DNA of 35,041 nt from Methylobacterium sp. SyP6R. Its GTDB lineage: Bacteria; Pseudomonadota; Alphaproteobacteria; Rhizobiales; Beijerinckiaceae. The notes beneath the pieces were generated by a model. That model saw only the letters and a program-made list of their open reading frames with translations, was not told the DNA's origin and ran no database searches. A program made the translations under genes and the position numbers. Each line of letters starts with the position of its first letter. The stretch's first letter is position 1. Below are positions 28,560-35,041 of this stretch, piece by piece. The stretch covers positions 1 through 35,041 of the forward strand of contig NZ_JAAQRC020000004.1 of the NCBI RefSeq assembly GCF_019216885.1, read 5' to 3'.

Positions 28560-31526
28560 TCATGGCGAGGCCGCCGGCCAGGCAACGAAGGCAAGGCCGT
28601 CACGGATATTCCGTGTGGAGGGATGGTCGGGCCCTAGCACCCGCTCGGTGATGGCCAGCGCCCGCTCGTACAGCGGCCGCGCCGCGTTCAGGTCGCCCTG
28701 GTCCCGGAGAAGGCCGGCGAGGTTGTTGAGGCTCGCGGCCGTCCTGGGGTGGTTGGGGCCCAGCACCCGCTCGGTGATAGCCAGCGCTCGCTCGTACAGC
28801 GGCCGCGCCGCGTTCAGGTCGCCCTGATCCCGGAGAAGGCTGGCGAGGTTGTTGAGGCTCGCGGCCGTATCGGGGTGGTTGGGGCCCAGCACCTGTTCGG
28901 AGATGGCTAGGGCGCGCTCCTGAAGCGGTCGCGCCGCGTTCAGGTCGCCCTGATCCCGGAGAAGGCTGGCGAGGTTGTTGAGGCTTATGGCCGTGGCGGG
29001 GTGGTCGGACCCCCGCACCCGTTCCGTGATGGTTAGGGCACGCTCGAACAGCGGCCGCGCCGCGTTCATGTCGCCCTGATCCCGCAGCAGGAGAGCGAGA
29101 TTGGCTATGATTACGGCCGTATCGGGGTGGTCAGGACCCAGCACCCGCTCGGTGATGGTCAGGGCGCGCTCCTGGAGCGGTCGCGCCCCGGCTAGGTCGC
29201 CCTGGTCCCGCAGCAGGATGGCGAGGTTGCTGAGGCTCGCCGCGGTGTCGGGGTGATCAGGCCCCAGCACCCGCTCGCGGACAGCCAGGGCGCGTTCGAG
29301 CAATGGCCGCGCGCCGTCTGGATCGCCCTGATCCTGAAGCAGGTTGGCGAGGTTGTTGAGGCTCGTGGCCGTGGCGGGGTGGTCGGGCCCCAGCATCTGC
29401 TCGCGGACAGCTAGGGCGCGCTTGAACAGCGGCAGCGCCCCGGCCAGGTCGCCCTGGTCCCGAAGCAGGCTGGCAAGATTGTTGAGACTCGCCGCGGTGT
29501 CGGGATGGGCGGGCCCACGCACCCGCTCGCGGACAGCCAGGGCGCGTTCGAGCAATGGCCGCGCGCCGTCTGGATCGCCCTGATCCTGAAGTAGGAGGGC
29601 GAGGTTGTTGAGGCTCGTAGTCGTGTTGGGGTGGTCGGGCCCCCGCACCCGCTCGGTGATTGCTAGGGCGCGCTCGTGGAGCGACCGTGCCTCGGCCAAG
29701 TCCCCCTGGTTCCGGAGCAGGCTGGCGAGGTTGGCGAGGATTGCGGCCGTGTCAGGGTGGTCGGGCCCCCGCACCCGCTCGATAATGGCCAAGGCACGCT
29801 CCAACAGCGACCGCGCTGCCGCGTACACCGCCAGTACCACTTGCCGGTAGCTCGCAAGCCGGTCGAGCAGCCAGGCACTCGCTACCTCGGCCCTGCTCGG
29901 CGGCGCGGCCTCGCCCCCCACTAGATCCAGCGCCAACCCGTCCAGCCGCCGCGCCCGAGGCCATACTCTCGGATCCTCGACGTCCCGCGGGTAGACGGTC
30001 GCCAGTGCCGCCACCAGGGCCCGTCGCATCTCCTCGCGCGCTCCCCTCTCTGCCGGGGCCGCGACCTGCCGTACCAGCCGGTGCAGCCGCACGCACTCGG
30101 TCGACACCCCCGCCTCACGCTCGTCCGACACCGCCTCGCGCTCCACCAGCGCGAACGCCCGCAGCGCCGCAACCGCCTCGTCCAACCCGTCCCCCGCCAG
30201 CGCCGAGGCCAGCGGCTCGCCGAGCTCCCCGCGCGCCTCCGCGAACAAGAACAACGGTAGCGGCTCGGGTGCCAGCAGGGCGGCATGCGCCAGAAGCCCG
30301 GCGGCCCCGGGATGCAGCCGGCTCGCCTCCGCGATCGCCAGCCCGAAGGTCTTGGCTACTGTGAGCCCGTCGGGGTGATCTTCGGCATGGTAATCGTCCA
30401 CGGCGTCGGCCTGCGCGTCGAGCAGCCGGGCCGGTGCCTCCTCGAAGCGTCTCAGATACTCGGCCAGGGAGACACCGAGGCGTTCGCAGTAGGCGGCGGC
30501 CTGCTCGTGGGCCAGCGGCAGCCCGCCCAGCGCCTCGGCCAGCGCCAGCGCCGCGTCCTGCTCGCCGGCGCGGCCGGTGCGCTTCACGAGGTACTCGGCC
30601 CCGACCGCCGGCGGCCAGACCGCGAGTGGGAGCGGCGCGGCGAGCCTACCCCAGTCGGGGGCGTTCGAGGTCACCAGCACCTGCGCGGCCCCGCCCCGCG
30701 GCAGGTAGGGGCGCAGTCCCTTCGCACTCACGGCGTTGTCGTAGATCAGCAGGACGCCCTCGCCCTCGTGGCGCAGCCGCTCCAGGGTGGCGGCCAGCGC
30801 CGGCTCCTCCTTGTCGTCGGGTGTCACCCAGCCGAGGCGCAGGCCGAGGCCGACCAGGTCGGCGCGCAGGCCGGCGTCGGTCTGGGCGCGCAGCCACCAG
30901 GTGGCGCGATACCTGTCCCGGTGCTGCTCGGCGTAGGCGGCGGCCAGCGTGGTCTTGCCGACCCCGCGCAGGCCATGCACGGCGGTGATCGCCACCCGGC
31001 CCTGATCGCCCCCCAGGGCCGCCTCGAGTGCATCGAGCGCCGTCTCCCGGCCCACGAACAGCCGCGGTACCAGGATCGGAACGTTGGAGACCGCAGCTAC
31101 CCTGCCGGGGAAAATTGCGGTTGCAGATGCCTGGGGCTGCGACAGGAATGCATGCAGGCGCTGGCGGGCGGCTTCCTCCGGCAGGTCGTACAATTCGCAG
31201 CGGCGGACGTGATCTGAGAGCGTCGGGAACCGGCACGGCTTGACTGCCACGAACAGCACGAAGCCCGGCCGCTTGGTGACCGCCTGCCACTGCGCGGCGC
31301 GGCGCTCCAGGCTCGAATAGGGCGCCTTGAGGTACTCGTCCGAGACGACGCACAGCACGCGGTCGGCGGCGTCGTGGCGCTGCTCCATCCAGGCGTAGAT
31401 GTCGTCGCCCGCTGTGATCTCCCACTCGTGGATGTACGGGATATGGCCAAGCGCCTCAAGTTGCTTGCCAATCCAGAAGGCCCAGTCGCGGTCGCTTGCG
31501 GTGTAACTGACGAAGATGTCCGCCAT
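28560..31526 (-). CDS. TIR - NB-ARC - TPR STAND NTPase
   Basis: An 988-residue protein. Residues 1 to about 140 are a TIR domain (MADIFVSYTASDRDWAFWIG; DEYLKAPYSSLERRA with a candidate catalytic Glu74), a fold that cuts NAD in many bacterial immune systems. From SNVPILVPRLFVGRE (about 147) an NB-ARC module follows: Walker A GLRGVGKTT with Lys191 and Walker B GVLLIYDN. A winged-helix part follows, then nine 42-residue TPRs and a short cap. It should act as a cytosolic sensor that oligomerises on trigger binding and activates TIR. ATG 31526 gives the canonical TIR start; ATG 31553 is possible. It follows the SLATT gene on the same strand by 12-40 bases. It is paralogous to the divergent DUF4062 protein. 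Confidence 0.9.
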   Translation of the reverse strand: MADIFVSYTASDRDWAFWIGKQLEALGHIPYIHEWEITAGDDIYAWMEQRHDAADRVLCVVSDEYLKAPYSSLERRAAQWQAVTKRPGFVLFVAVKPCRFPTLSDHVRRCELYDLPEEAARQRLHAFLSQPQASATAIFPGRVAAVSNVPILVPRLFVGRETALDALEAALGGDQGRVAITAVHGLRGVGKTTLAAAYAEQHRDRYRATWWLRAQTDAGLRADLVGLGLRLGWVTPDDKEEPALAATLERLRHEGEGVLLIYDNAVSAKGLRPYLPRGGAAQVLVTSNAPDWGRLAAPLPLAVWPPAVGAEYLVKRTGRAGEQDAALALAEALGGLPLAHEQAAAYCERLGVSLAEYLRRFEEAPARLLDAQADAVDDYHAEDHPDGLTVAKTFGLAIAEASRLHPGAAGLLAHAALLAPEPLPLFLFAEARGELGEPLASALAGDGLDEAVAALRAFALVEREAVSDEREAGVSTECVRLHRLVRQVAAPAERGAREEMRRALVAALATVYPRDVEDPRVWPRARRLDGLALDLVGGEAAPPSRAEVASAWLLDRLASYRQVVLAVYAAARSLLERALAIIERVRGPDHPDTAAILANLASLLRNQGDLAEARSLHERALAITERVRGPDHPNTTTSLNNLALLLQDQGDPDGARPLLERALAVRERVRGPAHPDTAASLNNLASLLRDQGDLAGALPLFKRALAVREQMLGPDHPATATSLNNLANLLQDQGDPDGARPLLERALAVRERVLGPDHPDTAASLSNLAILLRDQGDLAGARPLQERALTITERVLGPDHPDTAVIIANLALLLRDQGDMNAARPLFERALTITERVRGSDHPATAISLNNLASLLRDQGDLNAARPLQERALAISEQVLGPNHPDTAASLNNLASLLRDQGDLNAARPLYERALAITERVLGPNHPRTAASLNNLAGLLRDQGDLNAARPLYERALAITERVLGPDHPSTRNIRDGLAFVAWPAASP
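29269..29591 (-). repeat. Recent 252-bp duplication inside the TPR array
   Basis: Bases 29269-29339 (71 bp) are identical to 29521-29591, exactly 252 bp away, equal to two TPR units. Less perfect 126-bp repeats continue through 28620-29760. This indicates recent in-frame gain of repeats by unequal exchange. Confidence 0.85.
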
Positions 31527-31565
31527 GCCTTCCTGTCCCCCGCCGTGGTTCATCCCTCGGTGAGG

Positions 31566-32087
31566 TCACGCTGGGTTCGGCGGCGTCTTTGTCGAGACCT
31601 CATCCGGCCGGCCCTGCCAGTAGAGCTTCTGCTCCTCGGCGATAATGGCCTCCACGGCCTCGACGAAGCGCAGATACGCTTCCTCCTCCTCGGTCCCGCG
31701 GTAGGCTCCCGCCCCGTTCACATACAGCCTCTGTTCGCGCTTCATCCGCTCAGAGGCGGCGCGGTAGCTCGGCCATGTCTCATTGTAGCGGCTGATGCGC
31801 TGCCAGCCCTCGAGCAGGACCACCAGGGCCCCGAATGCAGCCGTCGCGACGGGCACCCAGTTGGCCGGTGAGGCGGGCAGCCAGCCGGCCGGGAGCACCT
31901 GGAGGAAGGAGGTGGCAGCTCCGGCGACGATCACCGCGAAACTGCAGGCCTGCGCGCGTGTCTTGTAGGCGGAGGCGCGTGTGCTGTACCAGCGTCTCTG
32001 CCCCTTGAGATCATTGTCGAGGTATTGCTCGCTCCGGGCCTGGCGGGCACCCGCGCGCGGCTCGCGTTCGTTCGCCTGGCCGGTCAT
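31566..32087 (-). CDS. SLATT/DUF4231-type two-TM membrane protein
   Basis: The 173-residue protein starts ATG 32087; GTG 32162 with AGGAG close by would add 25 residues. A leading amphipathic part (EQYLDNDLKGQRRWYSTRAS) is followed by two transmembrane helices (CSFAVIVAGAATSFLQVLP and WVPVATAAFGALVVLLEGW) and a helical tail, SRYNETWPSYRAASERMKRE and EEAYLRFVEAVEAIIAEEQ. This is the DUF4231 member of the SLATT group, predicted pore-forming effectors linked to nucleotide-signal and STAND conflict systems. It is transcribed ahead of the TIR-STAND gene with a gap of 12-40 bases, so it is probably an operon partner. Confidence 0.82.
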   Translation of the reverse strand: MTGQANEREPRAGARQARSEQYLDNDLKGQRRWYSTRASAYKTRAQACSFAVIVAGAATSFLQVLPAGWLPASPANWVPVATAAFGALVVLLEGWQRISRYNETWPSYRAASERMKREQRLYVNGAGAYRGTEEEEAYLRFVEAVEAIIAEEQKLYWQGRPDEVSTKTPPNPA

Positions 32088-32256
32088 TCTGACTCTGCGT
32101 CCCGTATCAGCACCATCCTGCACCGTTCTATGCCGGGCTTGCCGTCGACGTACAGGCTCCACAGGCTCCTATTGTAAACAACCGGGACCTCAGCCAGCTT
32201 GGTCCAAGGCTCACCGCGACGCAGACCGGTCGCGCCACCATGCAGGGCGCACGATC
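32088..32256. promoter_or_regulatory. Divergent promoter region of the STAND locus
   Basis: Both units must start here. No strong sigma-70 hexamers stand out. The region is the central point of the inverted repeat formed by the two STAND genes. The size depends on whether the SLATT gene begins at 32087 or 32162. Confidence 0.45.
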
Positions 32257-35041
32257 GTGCAAATCTTCATATCCGCGGTGTCCGACGAGTTCCTGGACTA
32301 CCGCGAGCAATTGCGGCGCGACCTCACCCGACACAACGTCGAAGTCAAAATCCAGGAGGACTTCAAGGACTACGGCAGCCTCACGCTCGAGAAGCTCGAC
32401 GTCTATATCACGGCTTGTGATGCTGTCGTTCACCTGGTTGGCGACATGACTGGAGCAGACGCGAGGCCACTCTCGGTGCAGGCGCTGTGTAACAGGTATC
32501 CCGCCTTGGGCGATGCGATCCCGCCGCTCCGCCGGGTGCTCGAGCGAGGCGAAGCGCTCTCCTACACACAATGGGAGGCGTGGCTGGCGCTCTACCACGG
32601 TAAGCCGCTGCTGATCGCCCAGGCGGACGAGGACGCGCCGCGCGGTCCGAACTACGCTCCCGACGCGGCCTCGCGGGCGGCCCAGCAGGTCCATCTGGCT
32701 CGACTCCGGGGAGTCGAGCGCTACCCGTCCTTGTTCACCAGCCCCGACAACCTCAGCCAGAAGATCTTCAGCTCATTCATCCTAGATCTGCTGGTGAAAG
32801 AGCGCGGCTCCGGCTTCCGGCCGCGGTTTGCCCTATCCAACGTTCCGATCCTTGTGCCTCGGCTGTTCGTGGGCCGTGAGGCGGCGCTCGCGGCACTCGA
32901 GGTGGCCCTGGGGAGCGATCAGGGCCGGGTGGCGATCACCGCTGTCCACGGCCTGCGCGGGGTCGGCAAGACCACCCTGGCCGCCGCCTACGCCGAGCAG
33001 CACCGGGACAGGTACCGCGCCACTTGGTGGCTGCGCGCCCAGACCGAAGCCGGCCTGCGCGCCGACCTGGTCGGCCTCGGCCTGCGCCTCGGCTGGGTGG
33101 CACCCGACGACAAGGAGGAGCCGGCGCTCGCCGCCGCCCTCGATCGGCTGCGCCACGAGGGCGAGGGCATCCTGCTGATCTACGACAACGCCCCCAACCG
33201 GCAGGCCGTGCGCCCCTACCTGCCGCGGGGCGGAGCCGCGCAGGTGCTGGTGACCTCGAACGCCCCCGACTGGGGTGGGATCGCCGAGCCAGTGCCGCTG
33301 GAGGTCTGGCCATCGGAGGTCGGGGCCGACTATCTCATGAAGCGCACCGGCCGCGCCGGTGAGCAGGGCGCGGCGCTGGAGTTGGCGGAGGCACTGGGCG
33401 GTCTGCCGCTGGCCCACGAGCAGGCCGCCGCCTACTGCGAGCGCCTCGGCATCTCCCTTGCCGAGTATCAGAGGCGCTTTGCCGCCACCCCGGCCCGGCT
33501 GCTCGACGCGCAGGCCGACGCAGTCGACGGGTACCACGCCGAGGATCATCCCGACGGGCTCACGGTGGCCAAGACCTTCACGCTGGCGATCGCGGAGGCG
33601 AGCCGGCTGCATCCCGGGGCCGCCAGTCTGCTGGCCCACGCTGCCCTGCTGGCGCCTGAGCCGATCCCCTTGTTCCTGTTCGCAGAGGCGCGCACCCACC
33701 TGGGCGAGCCGCCGGCCTCGGCGCTGGCAGGGGACGGGTTGGACGAGGCGGTGGCGGCGCTGCGAGCGTTCGCGCTGGTGGAGCGTGAGGCGGTAGTCGA
33801 CGAACGCGAGGTGGGTCTGGTGACCGAGTGCGTGCGACTGCATCGACTGGTGCGGCAGGTCGCAGCCCCGCCGGAGGGTGCGGCGCGCGAGGAGATGCGG
33901 CGAGCCCTGGTAGCGGCGCTGGTGATCGTCTACCCGCAGGACATCAACGGCAATCTCGGGACGTGGCCTCGGGCGCGGCGGCTGGACGGGCTGGCGCTGG
34001 ACTTGGTGGCTGGCGAGGCCGCGTCGCCAAGCGGTGCGGAAGTGTCGAGTGCCTGGCTGCTCGACCGGCTCGCGACCTACCGGCAGGTGGTACTGGCGGC
34101 GTACGCGGAGGCGCGGCTGCTGTTCGAGCGCGCTCTGGCCATCAATGAGCGGGTGTTGGGGTCCGACCACCCCGCCACGGCCACGAGCCTCAACAACCTC
34201 GCCCTCCTGCTCCAAGTTCAGGGTGATCTTAACGGGGCGCGACCGCTCCAGAAGCGCGCCCTGGCCATCGCCGAGCGGGCGCAGGGACCCGACCACCCCA
34301 ACACGGCCACGAACCTCAACAACCTCGCCCTCCTGCTCCAGGTCCAAGGCGATCTGGCCGAGGCTCGGCCACTCTACGAGCGCGCCCTTTCCGTCCGCGA
34401 ACGGGTGCTGGGACTCAATCATTCCGCCACGGCTACGAGCCTCAACAACCTAGCCTTCCTGCTCCGGTTGCAGGGTGACTTGGCCGGGGCTCGGCCACTC
34501 TATGAGCGCGCCCTTTCCGTCCGCGAGCGGGTGCAGGGTCCTGACCACCCCGCCACGGCTACGAGCCTCAACAACCTCGCCAGCCTGCTTCAGGCCCAGG
34601 ATGACTTGGACGGGGCCCGGCCGCTATTTGAGCGCGCCCTGACCATCACCGAGCGGGTGCTGGGTCCTGACCACCCCGATACCGCCACAAGCCTCAACAA
34701 CCTCGCTAGCCTGCTTCAGGCCCAGGGTGATCTGGACGGGGCCCGGCCGCTCTACGAGCGAGCGCGCTCCGTCCGAGAGCGGGTGCAGGGGCCCAATCAC
34801 CCCGACACGGCCACGAGCCTCGCCAACCTCGCCAGCCTGCTCCAAGATCAGGGTGACTTGGACGAAGCCTGGCCGCTCTACGAGCGCGCTCTTTCCATCC
34901 GAGAGCGGGTGCAGGGGCCCAATCACCCCGACACGGCCACGAGCCTCAACAATCTCGCCAGCTTTCTCCGGGCCCGAGGTGATCTGGTCGGGGCGCAGCC
35001 GCTGTTCGAGCGCGCTCTTTCCGTCCGCGAGCGGGTGCTGG
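32257..35041 (+). CDS. DUF4062 - NB-ARC - TPR STAND NTPase (runs through the window end)
   Basis: The start is GTG 32257, directly at VQIFISAVSDEFLDYREQLR; no ATG is available in this frame. Residues 1 to about 185 are a DUF4062 domain (QEDFKDYGSLTLEKLDVYI, CDAVVHLVGDMTG, SYTQWEAWLALYHGKPLLIA), a Rossmann-like fold found at the N-terminus of STAND proteins. From SNVPILVPRLFVGRE (about 194) the protein is nearly the same as the TIR protein: Walker A GLRGVGKTT with Lys238, Walker B ILLIYDN, winged helix and TPRs. Seven TPR units are in this part and two continue at 1-266, making 1016 residues. The effector or sensor role of DUF4062 is inferred from domain position. Confidence 0.9.
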   Translation, partial: MQIFISAVSDEFLDYREQLRRDLTRHNVEVKIQEDFKDYGSLTLEKLDVYITACDAVVHLVGDMTGADARPLSVQALCNRYPALGDAIPPLRRVLERGEALSYTQWEAWLALYHGKPLLIAQADEDAPRGPNYAPDAASRAAQQVHLARLRGVERYPSLFTSPDNLSQKIFSSFILDLLVKERGSGFRPRFALSNVPILVPRLFVGREAALAALEVALGSDQGRVAITAVHGLRGVGKTTLAAAYAEQHRDRYRATWWLRAQTEAGLRADLVGLGLRLGWVAPDDKEEPALAAALDRLRHEGEGILLIYDNAPNRQAVRPYLPRGGAAQVLVTSNAPDWGGIAEPVPLEVWPSEVGADYLMKRTGRAGEQGAALELAEALGGLPLAHEQAAAYCERLGISLAEYQRRFAATPARLLDAQADAVDGYHAEDHPDGLTVAKTFTLAIAEASRLHPGAASLLAHAALLAPEPIPLFLFAEARTHLGEPPASALAGDGLDEAVAALRAFALVEREAVVDEREVGLVTECVRLHRLVRQVAAPPEGAAREEMRRALVAALVIVYPQDINGNLGTWPRARRLDGLALDLVAGEAASPSGAEVSSAWLLDRLATYRQVVLAAYAEARLLFERALAINERVLGSDHPATATSLNNLALLLQVQGDLNGARPLQKRALAIAERAQGPDHPNTATNLNNLALLLQVQGDLAEARPLYERALSVRERVLGLNHSATATSLNNLAFLLRLQGDLAGARPLYERALSVRERVQGPDHPATATSLNNLASLLQAQDDLDGARPLFERALTITERVLGPDHPDTATSLNNLASLLQAQGDLDGARPLYERARSVRERVQGPNHPDTATSLANLASLLQDQGDLDEAWPLYERALSIRERVQGPNHPDTATSLNNLASFLRARGDLVGAQPLFERALSVRERVL

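Larger units (their letters stand above)
29700..34170. repeat. Large inverted repeat formed by the NB-ARC/TPR halves of the two STAND genes
   Basis: Minus-strand 29700-31088 and plus-strand 32836-34170 encode near-identical protein over the NB-ARC and winged-helix parts, beginning at the same residue (SNVPI). The arms face outward from a central segment holding TIR, SLATT and DUF4062. Homologous exchange between the arms would invert that segment. Confidence 0.8.

Noticed and set aside
32833..34422. Long minus-strand open frame opposite the DUF4062 STAND gene
   Set aside because: It is a mirror of the repeated plus-strand gene, with no start signal and no domain.
1..35041. tRNA or rRNA genes
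   Set aside because: No cloverleaf-like or ribosomal RNA sequence was noticed.

Overview
**Organism and replicon.** The window is GC-rich (much of the coding DNA looks like about 70% GC, with G/C-ending codons). It carries a small ParA plus ribbon-helix-helix partition pair, a plasmid-type winged-helix replication protein and Mu-like tail genes. This fits an accessory plasmid of an alphaproteobacterium, most likely Rhizobiales of the Methylobacterium type; that placement is inference from composition and protein style. The two window ends join exactly inside one tetratricopeptide-repeat gene: base 35041 is the first base of a codon and bases 1-2 complete it as Gly at the expected place in the 42-residue repeat. 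The window is therefore probably a complete circular replicon of 35,041 bp cut at an arbitrary point.

**Layout.** 32257-35041 plus 1-266 (+) is one STAND NTPase with a DUF4062 N-terminus. Divergent from it lie a SLATT/DUF4231 two-TM gene and a TIR-STAND NTPase (28560-32087, -). The two STAND proteins share near-identical NB-ARC and TPR parts but have unrelated N-terminal domains. 1159-3283 (-) is a lower-GC two-gene cassette of unknown function. 3801-4436 is a serine resolvase with repeated TGTCCG motifs upstream, and 4546-4707 encodes a 53-residue one-TM protein. 5333-10281 (-) is a partial phage tail module: a small upstream gene, a tail assembly chaperone with a canonical -1 slippery site, a tape measure and a Mu gp44-like hub. 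10682-12329 is a non-coding array described below. 12732-15235 holds a lower-GC orphan gene, an XRE regulator and three small genes of unknown function. 15428-19020 is a tightly overlapping replication operon (HTH adaptor, zinc-ribbon membrane protein, primase-like protein, TOPRIM/helicase). 19176-20387 is a pair of orphan genes. 20711-22190 is an XRE regulator and a replication-initiator candidate. 22383-23582 is another low-GC orphan. 23853-26913 is the partition region with dispersed 15-bp sites. 26057-28357 holds an orphan, an orphan MazF/PemK toxin, an HNH protein and a small acidic protein.

**How the parts work together.** Replication (HTH/primase/helicase and the winged-helix protein), partition (ParA/RHH and sites), multimer resolution (resolvase) and a MazF-type toxin form the plasmid backbone. 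The tail genes and low-GC genes are cargo. The STAND/TIR/SLATT locus looks like an antiphage or conflict island.

**Most unusual content.** (1) The 1.6-kb array has about a dozen units. In its best six units a unit-specific 7-mer, repeated at exactly 9-bp spacing, lies exactly 21 bp before a conserved 63-bp module that usually ends near GGGACCCG. (2) The STAND pair is an inverted repeat flanking swappable effector domains. (3) Partition-like sites are dispersed, with a duplicated remnant of the RHH gene flanking a secreted-protein gene.
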